NCBI GenBank assembly: GCA_937958105.1
Contig: CALFXJ010000062.1
Coordinates: 1 to 38,068, forward strand
DNA: 38,068 nt
Source of the DNA: an uncultured Cellvibrio sp.
GTDB taxonomy: Bacteria > Pseudomonadota > Gammaproteobacteria > Pseudomonadales > Cellvibrionaceae
Direction of reading: 5' to 3'
A program made the position numbers and the translations under genes. Below the pieces are notes generated by a model. It was not told the origin of the DNA, ran no database searches, and was given only the letters and a program-made list of their open reading frames with translations. Shown here piece after piece: positions 7,980 through 16,269 of the stretch. Each line of letters starts with the position of its first letter. Within the stretch, counting starts at the first letter, position 1.

Positions 7980-8466
7980 GTCGGATTACGCCCTGCGAAC
8001 TAATCCGACCTACATGGCTACGAATGAAAATGAGGTGGTGGGAGGTTGAATCGTCGGATTACGCCCGACGGGCTAATCCGACCTACATCCACATCACCCG
8101 CCGACCCGTAGGTCGGATTAGCGAAGCGTAATCCGACACCCAGCCATACCGCGAACCCCACCATCCAAATTCACCACCGTAGGTCGGATTAGCCCGCAGG
8201 GCGTAATCCGACACCCCAGCCACACCCCCACCATCCAAATTCACCATCGTAGGTCGGATTAGCGAAGCGTAATCCGACATCCAGCCATACCGCGCAACCC
8301 CAACATCAAAATTCACCATCGTAGGTCGGATTAGCCCGCAGGGCGTAATCCGACATCCCAGCCACACCCCCAACATCCGTAGGTCGGATTAGCGAAGCGT
8401 AATCCGACATTCCAATACCCCACCCGCAAGTCGTATTAGCCCCACCGGGATCTAATCCAACCCACC
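7980..8466. repeat. Dense REP cluster with alternating higher-order repeat
   Basis: Eight palindromes in under 500 bases: 7980-8013 and 8053-8086 in reverse orientation (ending CTAC), then 8108-8137, 8179-8212, 8249-8278, 8321-8354 and 8379-8408 in forward orientation (starting GTAGGTCGG), and a decayed copy at 8428-8466. The forward copies alternate between a short loop (GCGAAGCG) and a longer one (GCCCGCAGGGCG), and the spacers alternate too (CCAGCCATACCGCG versus CCAGCCACACCCCC). The true tandem unit is therefore a pair of REPs of about 130-141 bases, repeated at 8108, 8249 and 8379. It fills most of the 693-base gap between the kinase and the HemJ-like gene; no gene is evident in it. Confidence 0.93.
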
Positions 8467-8602
8467 CTTCAACCGATATGTCAGCCATCGCACTGAGTTC
8501 CCGGGGGCGCTGGTGGATACTGCGGGCGCCGGCGGCGGCTTTTATGTGCCATTTTCCGGCGATCAGCGGATTCGATTTTCGATTAAGGGAGATGGCATCC
8601 AG

Positions 8603-9037
8603 ATGCTCTGGTTTCTTGTGCTGCATATCATCGCACTGCTGTTCTGGTGTGCGGCCCTGCTGTACCTGCCGGCGCTGATCGCCTCCAATACCCGGGAGAA
8701 GCTGGATATTCGCGAACTCCGCTACGAACACAACGCCGTGGCACGCTACGTTTTCTCGCGCCTCGCTACCCCTGCTGCGCTGCTGGCCATTATTGCCGGC
8801 ACCATCGTTTTCCTGTTGAACCGCACCGTGGAGGTCTGGCTGATCGCCAAGCTGACGCTGGTGACGGCACTGGTTATCTGCCACATGTTTACCGGTCTGC
8901 TGATCCTGCGTGCGGAGCATCAGAGCGAGCGGCGGGTGCATTTCTGGTGCTGTGTGCTGGGCGTCATCCTGTGTGTGCTGATGACGCTGATCGTGTGGCT
9001 GGTGCTGGCCAAGCCGATGCGGGGTGCCTGGGTGTGA
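8603..9037 (+). CDS. HemJ/CopD-like small membrane protein
   Basis: A 144-residue protein with four hydrophobic helices. The opening MLWFLVLHIIALLFWCAALLYLP, the central SRLATPAALLAIIAGT, and the later VWLIAKLTLV and CHMFTGLLIL follow the HemJ (UPF0093/CopD-superfamily) layout, with His8, Lys83 and His94 in the expected places for haem or porphyrin handling. HemJ enzymes oxidise protoporphyrinogen IX; this copy lacks some usual residues (the typical TWFAGLFYLPR is altered to LFWCAALLYLP), so it may be a paralogue dedicated to the neighbouring oxidase. The start at 8603 is chosen because GGGAGA lies about 10 bases upstream and the resulting length matches the family; an upstream in-frame ATG at 8513 adds 30 unlikely residues. 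Confidence 0.72.
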   Translation: MLWFLVLHIIALLFWCAALLYLPALIASNTREKLDIRELRYEHNAVARYVFSRLATPAALLAIIAGTIVFLLNRTVEVWLIAKLTLVTALVICHMFTGLLILRAEHQSERRVHFWCCVLGVILCVLMTLIVWLVLAKPMRGAWV

Positions 9038-9066
9038 TGATCACCAGACTGACCCGCATGACCGCC

Positions 9067-9537
9067 TTACAGAATCCCCGGCGGTTCCTCTACCTCCACC
9101 CCCACGGCGTGTTCGTAAACCAGCCGTCCGCCGAGATAACTGGCGGCGGCGATGAGTACACCGGTCAGCAGCGAAAGATACAGTCCCCAGGGCAGGATAT
9201 TGACCTCCGCAGCGTCCAGCCGGAACAGCCAGTTGAGGGAGGCGAGGGACAGCAGCATGACCGCGAGGATGGCATGGCACCAGGCCGTTATCAGCCGGCG
9301 AATCTGTCTCACGCTGACCAGGTCGATCAGGCCGGCGAGACCCGATATCCAGCCGCCCAGAGCCCCTATGCCTGCCAGCCACAGACTGGCCCTTGCCCAG
9401 AAATAATCATCGCTGACGACATAAGCCAGATCCGAGGCAATCAAACCCAGCAGCGCGGCCACCGGAAAGTGAATCAACATGGGGTGGATGGGATGACCGT
9501 GGACAGCCATGCGGCTGTTGATGGCTTCGATCGCCAT
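9067..9537 (-). CDS. DUF2231 membrane protein
   Basis: A 156-residue inner-membrane protein with four predicted helices. The N-terminal HGHPIHPMLIHFPVA (about residues 13-27) is the hallmark of DUF2231, a family often found beside respiratory or copper genes; the histidines could bind a metal or haem, but no function is proven. AGGAGA precedes the ATG by about 7 bases. It converges on the HemJ-like gene (29 bases between stops) and diverges from coxB, so 9538-9735 should hold both promoters. Confidence 0.85.
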   Translation of the reverse strand: MAIEAINSRMAVHGHPIHPMLIHFPVAALLGLIASDLAYVVSDDYFWARASLWLAGIGALGGWISGLAGLIDLVSVRQIRRLITAWCHAILAVMLLSLASLNWLFRLDAAEVNILPWGLYLSLLTGVLIAAASYLGGRLVYEHAVGVEVEEPPGIL

Positions 9538-9735
9538 GAGCTTTCTCCTGCGGCAGGATTAACGGAGCAGTTGCCGGCCATCCTAGCGCGGCACAGTGCG
9601 GCTATTCAGTGCGTCAGCCACCACTGGGCTATACCCGAGCTCCCGAGCGAGACTGCCATTCGCCCGATACGCAGGCACGTCGCGGCGTTTGTCCGCGCTG
9701 CCCGACCATCCATCCGCCTTACTCACAACGCCACC

Positions 9736-10410
9736 ATGGCACTCAGCAGTCTCTGCCTCGCCGCCTGCTCCGGCCCCTATTCCGCCCTGGACCCGGCAAG
9801 CCAGAGCGCGCAGGCCGTGGCGCTGCTGTGGTGGTGCATGTTCGCCTTCGCCGCTCTGGTCCTCCTGTGCGTACTGAGCTTCTGGCTCTACGCCATCCGA
9901 CGTCAGGCCGAGCCGGGGTCGGAGCAGGAGATCCAGCGGGTCCAGCGCCGCTGGATCATCGGTGGCGGTCTTATCCTGCCCATTGCCAGTATTACGGTGC
10001 TGCTCAGTTTCGGCATCCCCATCGGCCAGCGCATGCTGCCGATCCCGCCGGAGACAGGGGAGGCACTGGTGATCGAGGTGACCGGCCATCAATGGTGGTG
10101 GGAGGTGCGCTACCCGGATACCGGTATAACGCTGCGCGATGAACTGCATATTCCGGTGGGTCAGCCGGTGGATATCCATCTCACCACCGCCGATGTGATC
10201 CATGCCTTCTGGGTGCCGCGCCTGGGGGGCAAGCTGGATGCTATCCCCGGCCGCACCAACGTCCTGCGCCTGCAGGCTGATCAACCGGGCACTTACCGCG
10301 GCCAGTGTGCGGAATTCTGCGGTGTCGACCACGCCCACATGCGGTTTACCCTTGAGGCCCATCCCCCTGAGGCATTTGAACAATGGCTGGAGGTTCATAC
10401 CCGTGACTGA
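9736..10410 (+). CDS. coxB: Cytochrome c oxidase subunit II
   Basis: A 224-residue subunit carrying the CuA centre that takes electrons from cytochrome c. Two helices (about 28-53 and 72-95) are followed by a periplasmic cupredoxin domain with GHQWWWEVRY at 117-126 (aromatic electron entry) and the CuA ligands His156, Cys191, Glu193, Cys195, His199 and Met202 (CAEFCGVDHAHM). No cytochrome c domain is appended, so this is not a caa3 subunit. The N-terminus SLCLAACSG looks like a lipobox with Cys11. The start is uncertain: the ATG at 9736 has no clear ribosome site, and upstream in-frame sequence has only a TTG at 9571. The stop overlaps the next start by 8 bases (GTGACTGA). Confidence 0.9.
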   Translation: MALSSLCLAACSGPYSALDPASQSAQAVALLWWCMFAFAALVLLCVLSFWLYAIRRQAEPGSEQEIQRVQRRWIIGGGLILPIASITVLLSFGIPIGQRMLPIPPETGEALVIEVTGHQWWWEVRYPDTGITLRDELHIPVGQPVDIHLTTADVIHAFWVPRLGGKLDAIPGRTNVLRLQADQPGTYRGQCAEFCGVDHAHMRFTLEAHPPEAFEQWLEVHTRD

Positions 10411-12916
10411 TCAGCGGATTTCCGCCACCGAGCTGCATGCTGGCCTCGCCCGTATCTGGGATAACCCGCCGGGCTGGCGCACTCTGTCAGCGGTCAACCA
10501 TACGGCCGTGGGCCAGCGCTTTATCGTCACCGGGGTCGTTTTCTTTCTGATCGGCGGCCTGCTGGCGATGATCCTGCGCACCCAGCTGGCACTGCCGAAT
10601 CAGGACATCGTCAGTGCCGAGACCTACAACCAGGTCTTTACCATGCACGGCACGGTGATGATGTTCCTGTTCGCCATCCCGGTGCTGGAGGGGCTGGCGA
10701 TGTACCTGATACCCAAGATGATCGGCGCCCGGGATCTGGCCTTCCCGCGCCTCAGTGCGCTCGGCTATTTCTGTTATCTGTTCGGCGGCATCATCATCCT
10801 CGCCAGCCTGGTGCTGGAGATGGCGCCGGATGCGGGCTGGTTTATGTATACCCCGCTCAGCGATAAGAATTTCTCGCCAGGCAAGGGGCCGGATTTCTGG
10901 CTGCTGGGGATTACCTTTGTGGAGATCTCTGCCATCTCTGCCGGGGTCGAGTTGATTGTCTCGATCCTGCGCACACGGGCACCGGGGATGACCCTGAGCA
11001 GGATGCCGATCTTTGCCTGGTACATCCTGGCCATGGCGCTGATGATCATCTTCGGCTTCCCGCCGCTGATCCTGGCCAGCATCCTGCTGGAGCTGGAACG
11101 GGCAGCCGGTTTCGCCTTCTTTGACGCAACGCGGGGCGGCGATCCACTGCTGTGGCAGCACCTGTTCTGGCTCTTCGGCCATCCGGAGGTGTACATCATC
11201 TTCCTGCCGGCAGCGGGGATTGTCTCGACCCTGATCCCCGTCTTCGCCCGGCGGCCGCTCGTGGGTTATCGCTGGATTGTACTGGCCATCATCCTGATGG
11301 GATTCATCAGCTTCGGCCTGTGGGTCCACCACATGTTTACCGTGGGTATCCCCCAGCTGGCCCAGGCGTTCTTCTCGGTGGCGAGCATGCTGGTAGCAAT
11401 CCCGACAGCGATCCAGATCTTTGCCTGGCTCGCCACCCTGTGGAGCGGCCGCGTACTGTTTGCGCTGCCTATGCTGTGGATCATCGGCTTCCTGGTGATC
11501 TTTGTGGCGGGAGGGCTGACCGGGGTCATGCTGGCGCTGGTGCCGTTCAACTGGCAGGTGCACGACACCCACTTTGTGGTGGCCCATATGCATTACGTGC
11601 TGGTGGGCGGGATGCTGTTTCCGCTGATTGCGGGTTTCTACTATTGGCTGCCCCACCTGTCCGGGCGGATGCCGTCGGAAAAACTCGGGCGCTGGGGCTT
11701 CTGGTTGACCTTCATCGGCTTTAACGCCACTTTCCTGCTGATGCATGTCACCGGCCTGATGGGGATGCCGCGCCGTATCTACACCTATGACACCGGGCTG
11801 GGCTGGGACTGGCTCAACCTCCTGTCTTCCGTGGGTGGTTTCGTCATGGCTGCCGGGATTGCCATGATCGTCATGGATATCGCTTTGCATTTCCGCTTTG
11901 GCCGCCTGGCCGGTCCTAATCCCTGGGGCGCGGATACCTTGGAATGGGCAATGCCTAACCCGGCACCCTCCTATAACTTTGCCAGCCTGCCGGTCATCCA
12001 GACCCGCCACCCGCTCTGGGAACATCCGGATCTGCCGGAGACGGTTCCAGCAGGTGAGCATCATCTGGCGAGTTTCGACCACGGGCGGCGCGAGACTTAC
12101 GGCGTGGAAGCTGTCAGCGGTAAGGCAAGGGACATCGTCCACCTGCCCACCAACTCCTGGCTGCCACTGCAGATCTCCATTGTGCTGGCCGGGCTGTGCA
12201 TCAGCCTGTTAGTCGGCGCCTACACACTGGCCGCCATATTTACCCTCGTGACACTCCTGATGGTGCTGCGCTGGAGCTGGCACAACGGTGCCCACCCCGT
12301 AGCTGAACCCCTGCGCGCTGATGAACCCCTGGACCCGCCGCTGCACTCCCGCACCGCCAGCGGGCCGGGCCTCTGGGGGATGGTTGTGGCCCTGCTGGCC
12401 AATGCCACGCTGTACCTGTCCCTGCTGTTTGGCTGGTTTTACCTGTGGACGGTGGCACCCAACTGGTCCGTACCGGAGAAAAACCCCATCGGCTGGCTGC
12501 CATTGCTGGTAAGCGGGGGCTTACTGACTTGGGCAACCCTGTGGTTTCAGCAGTTGACGCGGCGCTTACGTAAAGGTGAGGCAGCCGGGCTGGCGCTGAA
12601 GTTATGGCTGGTGGCGCTGGTCGGAGCTGTGCACTGTGCTGCGCTGCTGTGGGTCCTGCTGAGTGCAGAGCTGCAGCCACTGAGGCTGGCTCACGATGCG
12701 GTATTGCTGGTGATGCTGCTTTATCTGCTTATCCACAGCGGCTTCCTGCCAATCCTGACAGCCCTGCAGGCGATGCGTGTACGCCTGGGTTATGTCGGTG
12801 CGGGATTGCCCTATGAACCGGTCGTCCTGCTGCCCTTCTGGATCTATACCCTGGGTATCTTCTGGTTGAGCGTCGCGGCCTTTCTCTTGCTTCCCATCAG
12901 CTGGGGAGGTGCATGA
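10403..12916 (+). CDS. coxA: Cytochrome c oxidase subunit I-III fusion
   Basis: An 837-residue fusion. Residues 1 to about 590 are subunit I, with haem a ligands His82 and His397, haem a3 ligand His395 (HFVVAHMHYVL), CuB ligands His260, His309 and His310, and the cross-linking Tyr264. Glu262 within FGHPEVY marks the A1-type proton pathway. From about residue 640 to the end, some six or seven more helices (GLWGMVVALLANATLYLSLL, HDAVLLVMLLYLLIHSG) correspond to subunit III. The start is a GTG at 10403 inside the end of coxB; upstream reading-frame extension is coxB sequence. Separate coxA and coxC genes are usual in gammaproteobacteria, so the fusion is notable. The stop overlaps the next gene (ATGA), so the whole set is one transcript. 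Confidence 0.93.
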   Translation: MTDQRISATELHAGLARIWDNPPGWRTLSAVNHTAVGQRFIVTGVVFFLIGGLLAMILRTQLALPNQDIVSAETYNQVFTMHGTVMMFLFAIPVLEGLAMYLIPKMIGARDLAFPRLSALGYFCYLFGGIIILASLVLEMAPDAGWFMYTPLSDKNFSPGKGPDFWLLGITFVEISAISAGVELIVSILRTRAPGMTLSRMPIFAWYILAMALMIIFGFPPLILASILLELERAAGFAFFDATRGGDPLLWQHLFWLFGHPEVYIIFLPAAGIVSTLIPVFARRPLVGYRWIVLAIILMGFISFGLWVHHMFTVGIPQLAQAFFSVASMLVAIPTAIQIFAWLATLWSGRVLFALPMLWIIGFLVIFVAGGLTGVMLALVPFNWQVHDTHFVVAHMHYVLVGGMLFPLIAGFYYWLPHLSGRMPSEKLGRWGFWLTFIGFNATFLLMHVTGLMGMPRRIYTYDTGLGWDWLNLLSSVGGFVMAAGIAMIVMDIALHFRFGRLAGPNPWGADTLEWAMPNPAPSYNFASLPVIQTRHPLWEHPDLPETVPAGEHHLASFDHGRRETYGVEAVSGKARDIVHLPTNSWLPLQISIVLAGLCISLLVGAYTLAAIFTLVTLLMVLRWSWHNGAHPVAEPLRADEPLDPPLHSRTASGPGLWGMVVALLANATLYLSLLFGWFYLWTVAPNWSVPEKNPIGWLPLLVSGGLLTWATLWFQQLTRRLRKGEAAGLALKLWLVALVGAVHCAALLWVLLSAELQPLRLAHDAVLLVMLLYLLIHSGFLPILTALQAMRVRLGYVGAGLPYEPVVLLPFWIYTLGIFWLSVAAFLLLPISWGGA

Positions 12917-13251
12917 TGCGTGTGGCTGTTCATCCTGTTCAAATGGTCATGGGCTTCATTATCTGGGCCGTCTGGTTCGTGGCGATCTATGGCGGGCTGT
13001 CTGTAGCCTGCGATCTGGCGCCGCCTTCCATATGGCTGGGCCACATGACCTGGATCAACGCAGTCCTCCTCGGCGTCACCCTGTTTACTACCCTGTTCCT
13101 GCTGGCGCTGGCGTACCGCTGCTGGCGCGCGCGGCCCGACACTGACAACCATCGCTTCGTGGTCTGGATATCCTTTGCCGGCTATGTCGGCGCGGCTGTC
13201 GCTACCTTTGCGGTGGGCTTGCCCATCCTGGGTCTGCCTCCGTGCCTGTGA
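12913..13251 (+). CDS. Small membrane protein of the oxidase operon
   Basis: A 112-residue protein with three hydrophobic helices (about 9-33, 43-68 and 84-107) and no motif I recognise. It sits between the subunit I-III fusion and ctaG, overlapping both (ATGA upstream, TGATG downstream), so it may be a subunit IV-like or assembly component; this rests on position only. A second ATG at 12916 is a better fit to the GGAGG at 12905-12909 (6-base spacing rather than 3) and would shorten the protein by one residue. Confidence 0.75.
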   Translation: MMRVAVHPVQMVMGFIIWAVWFVAIYGGLSVACDLAPPSIWLGHMTWINAVLLGVTLFTTLFLLALAYRCWRARPDTDNHRFVVWISFAGYVGAAVATFAVGLPILGLPPCL

Positions 13252-14123
13252 TGTCTTTCGGCCTGACTCCGGCACACCGGCAGTGGCTTCGCGTGCTGGG
13301 GCTGTTGATCATGGGCGCTCTGGCAGCAGAGCCCTCGCTGGCCCACAGCCCCCTGGACAGCGAGGGCAGCGAGCGTATTCCCGCCCTGCTCAGCACCAGC
13401 CTGCTCGCCGGGTTCTGGATAATCTATGTGATCGGCACCTGGCGCCGCCCGCCCCGGCGCTTCAAGACCCTCTGGTTTCACGGCGCCGCACTGCTCTGCG
13501 CCTTCGCCCTGCTGGGTCCGCTGGACCACTGGGCCGAAACCAGCACCGCCGCCCATATGACGCAACATATGTTGCTGCTGGTCCTCATCGCGCCCTGCTG
13601 GGTCATCAGCCGGCCGCTGGCCCAGCTCGTCGCTGGCAGCGGCCGCCTGCTGGTATGGGGCTGGAAGCCGATGCTGCAGCTCACCCGTCACCCCATGCTG
13701 GTGGCTTATCTGCAGGGCGCGGTGATCTGGTTCTGGCATACCCCATATTTCTACATGCTGGCCGTGGAGGACCCCTGGTGGCATCTGGTGGAACATGCCT
13801 GTTTTCTGCTGAGCGCCGGCCTGTTCTGGTGGGCGATCCTGCGCACAGGCCGCCGCCATGCACCCTGGGCTCTGCTCGCCCTGCTGTTCACCCTGATGCA
13901 TACCGGCTTCCTCGGCGCAGTCCTGACCTTCGCCCGCGCACCGCTCTATGGCGAAGCCCGCAGCCTGATGGACCAGCAGCTGGCCGGACTCATCATGTGG
14001 GTGCCGGGGGCCATCCCTTACATCCTTGCAGCCCTGTGGATCGGCCACGGCTGGTACCGTCAGCTGAGCAGCGCTGGCGATAATGCCACCGGTCTTTCCA
14101 GCTGGGAAAAAGAGGAGAGCTGA
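13251..14123 (+). CDS. ctaG: CtaG-type cytochrome c oxidase assembly factor (caa3_CtaG family)
   Basis: A 290-residue polytopic membrane protein with an N-terminal signal-like segment (about residues 12-32), then around seven helices. Histidine- and methionine-rich membrane motifs typical of the caa3_CtaG family are visible: AAHMTQHMLLLVLIAP, VIWFWHTPYFYMLA and FTLMHTGFLGAVLTF. These proteins are needed for building the oxidase copper centres. The start is taken at the ATG overlapping the previous stop (TGATG); in-frame GTG codons just upstream lie within the preceding gene. Position at the end of the cox operon supports the role. Confidence 0.88.
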   Translation: MSFGLTPAHRQWLRVLGLLIMGALAAEPSLAHSPLDSEGSERIPALLSTSLLAGFWIIYVIGTWRRPPRRFKTLWFHGAALLCAFALLGPLDHWAETSTAAHMTQHMLLLVLIAPCWVISRPLAQLVAGSGRLLVWGWKPMLQLTRHPMLVAYLQGAVIWFWHTPYFYMLAVEDPWWHLVEHACFLLSAGLFWWAILRTGRRHAPWALLALLFTLMHTGFLGAVLTFARAPLYGEARSLMDQQLAGLIMWVPGAIPYILAALWIGHGWYRQLSSAGDNATGLSSWEKEES

Positions 14124-14124
14124 C

Positions 14125-14147
14125 CCCCTGGAATGGCGAGGGGTTTT
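14125..14147 (+). terminator. Probable terminator of the cox operon
   Basis: CCCCT (14125-14129) pairs with AGGGG (14139-14143) across a 9-base loop and is followed by TTTT. The stem is short but GC-rich and lies immediately after the ctaG stop. Confidence 0.5.
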
Positions 14148-14212
14148 GCCACCACTTCGGCGACAGAGTATCGTTAGGCCCTGTGACTGTCCGCTCATAA
14201 GGATTCCTGACC

Positions 14213-15193
14213 ATGACCCCCATCCCCCCGTCGCCGCGCAATGCGCTGGTGGACCTCATCGAACAGGGTGCTGTACCGACGGAACAGATCCCGGCCGCAC
14301 TGCAGCTCACCGGCGTACACCCCTCACGGCAGGACTGGCGCAACTTCATCGATACCCTGCTGCTCTGGCTCGGTGGCCTGGCCATCGGTTGTGCGCTGCT
14401 GTTCTTCATCGCCTACAACTGGAGCGCCATGGGCCGTTTTGCCAAGTTCGGACTGGTGGAAGTGTTCATGGTGGCGGGTATCGGCGTTTACTGGCGCTGG
14501 CAGCAGCACCCGGTGATCGGCAAGGTCGCCCTGCTGGTAACCAGCCTCGGCCTCGGGGTACTCCTTGCGCTCTATGGTCAGACCTATCAAACCGGTGCCG
14601 ACCCCTGGGAGCTGTTCTTCAACTGGGCCCTGCTGATGCTGCCCTGGGCGCTGACTGCCCGCTTCGCTGCCGTCTGGATTCTCTGGCTGGTGCTGATCAA
14701 CCTTGCTGCTGTGCTGTACCACCGGACCTTCGGTGTCGGGGGCCTCATATTCCGCGTCGATACGGAACTCTTCTGGTTATTACTGGGGATCAACAGCGCC
14801 GCCTTAGTACTCTGGGAAAGCCTCCGCAGATTTCTCCCTTGGCTCGATGAATCCTGGGCGCTTCGGGTTGTCGCGGTGGGCTGCGGCGTTCCGGCCACCT
14901 TCCTCGCGCTCTACAGCATCTTCGACAATGACGTCAGTGCAGGGCCGGCCCTGGGGTGGCTGGTGTTTGCCGCTGCACTGTTTTTTTATTACCGCCGCAT
15001 CCGTCTGGATGTATTTATGCTCGCTGGCGGCTGTCTGTCGGGCATTGTGGTGAGCGTGGCCTTTATTGCTCACTCTCTATCCCGTGAACTCCATGAGGCC
15101 GGAACCTTCCTGCTCCTGGCCCTGGTGATCATCGGACTCAGCAGCGCGGCCGCCATCTGGCTGCGCCATGTCAGCCGGGAGCAGCAGCTATGA
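14213..15193 (+). CDS. DUF2157 membrane protein
   Basis: A 326-residue inner-membrane protein with a soluble N-terminus of about 45 residues followed by roughly ten helices. The stretch LLFFIAYNWSAMGRFAKFGL and the following GQTYQTGADPWELFFNWA are typical of DUF2157. AAGGA lies 9 bases upstream of the ATG. It opens a three-gene operon with DUF4401 and GDYXXLXY proteins, a combination that recurs across proteobacteria; together they probably form one membrane complex of unknown purpose. The high GC resembles the preceding oxidase genes. Confidence 0.88.
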   Translation: MTPIPPSPRNALVDLIEQGAVPTEQIPAALQLTGVHPSRQDWRNFIDTLLLWLGGLAIGCALLFFIAYNWSAMGRFAKFGLVEVFMVAGIGVYWRWQQHPVIGKVALLVTSLGLGVLLALYGQTYQTGADPWELFFNWALLMLPWALTARFAAVWILWLVLINLAAVLYHRTFGVGGLIFRVDTELFWLLLGINSAALVLWESLRRFLPWLDESWALRVVAVGCGVPATFLALYSIFDNDVSAGPALGWLVFAAALFFYYRRIRLDVFMLAGGCLSGIVVSVAFIAHSLSRELHEAGTFLLLALVIIGLSSAAAIWLRHVSREQQL

Positions 15194-16269
15194 CGAATTT
15201 CAGGAACAGAGAAACACTGTGGGCACAGCTGCGTGCCGCAGAGTTAGTACAGGGCGAACTTCCGGCGGCCGGTGAATCTCCCTCACCCTGGTACATCAAA
15301 GTGCTGCTTGCGTTTTCCGGTTGGCTCGCAGCACTTTTCTTGATGGGGTTTCTCGCCGTCGCGATTGAAATGCTGTGGAGAGAACCCGTCACCGGCCTGG
15401 TGGTAGGCCTGCTGATGATCGCCAGTGCCTATGGATTATTGCGGATACCGCGCAATGAATTTGTCGCCCACCTTGCACTGGCCATCAGTCTGGCAGGGCA
15501 GGGGTGGGTTGTTTTTTCGCTGTTTGACCTGCTGGGCAATCACCCCGCCGGTTTCTGGCTGCTGATCGGAATTCTGCAGGTTCTGTTAGCCTGGCTGATG
15601 CCGAACTTTATCCACCGCGTTTTTTCCAGTGGCGCCGCCGCGCTGGCCTTTTCCGTCGCTCTGGCCAGCCTGTATCTGCCTTACCTCTTCAGCAGCGCGA
15701 TCCTGCTCGGCGCTGCCTGGCTGTGGCTGAATGAATTCCGTTATCCCCACCACCTGCAGATGGTGCACGCGCTGGGCTACGGCCTGGTGCTCGCCCTGAT
15801 GATCCTGAAAGGGACCACGCTTTTCGGACAGGAAATGATGATCTGGCACTACCGTCACAACGACCAGCAGCCCCTGACGACTCCCTGGATGGGCGAGGCG
15901 CTGAACGGTCTGGTGGCGCTGCTGATTATCTGGAAATTATTGCAGCACTATTTCACGCATCTGTCCCAGGGTGCACCACTGATTATTATGATCGGCATGC
16001 TGGTGCTCTGCCTGGTATCGCTGGAAGCCCACGGTATAGCGGCGGGTATGATCCTCCTGATCCTCGGCTTTGGCAGCAGCAACCGTGTGCTGCTCGGACT
16101 GGGCATCATCAGCCTGTTGTTCTATATCTCCACCTATTACTACCTGCTCCACACCAGCCTGCTGCACAAGTCCGTGTCGATGCTCATCATTGGTATCGCG
16201 TTGCTTGCATGGCGATGGGCACTGATAACTTTCTCGCCAGCGTTCCGGGAGCAACATCATGAACAATAA
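15190..16269 (+). CDS. DUF4401 membrane protein
   Basis: A 359-residue protein with about ten helices after a short soluble N-terminus. The region KVLLAFSGWLAALFLMGFL and the later SLAGQGWVVFSLFDLLG resemble DUF4401, which is usually found next to DUF2157. Its ATG overlaps the preceding stop (ATGA), and its own end overlaps the next gene by 11 bases, so the three products are likely made in fixed ratio. Function unknown. Confidence 0.87.
   Translation: MTNFRNRETLWAQLRAAELVQGELPAAGESPSPWYIKVLLAFSGWLAALFLMGFLAVAIEMLWREPVTGLVVGLLMIASAYGLLRIPRNEFVAHLALAISLAGQGWVVFSLFDLLGNHPAGFWLLIGILQVLLAWLMPNFIHRVFSSGAAALAFSVALASLYLPYLFSSAILLGAAWLWLNEFRYPHHLQMVHALGYGLVLALMILKGTTLFGQEMMIWHYRHNDQQPLTTPWMGEALNGLVALLIIWKLLQHYFTHLSQGAPLIIMIGMLVLCLVSLEAHGIAAGMILLILGFGSSNRVLLGLGIISLLFYISTYYYLLHTSLLHKSVSMLIIGIALLAWRWALITFSPAFREQHHEQ

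Noticed and set aside
7980..8466. CRISPR array
   Set aside because: The repeats are themselves palindromic, occur in both orientations, have spacers of unequal length that repeat each other, and no cas gene is near.
9571..9735. N-terminal extension of coxB from a TTG codon
   Set aside because: The extra 55 residues carry no signal-like pattern and would bury the lipobox; the ATG at 9736 is kept, though weakly supported.
10487..12142. Long minus-strand reading frame opposite coxA
   Set aside because: Composition is rich in His, Gln, Asp and Arg with no fold or ribosome site; it is a by-product of GC-rich codon use in the real gene, whose catalytic residues are all present.
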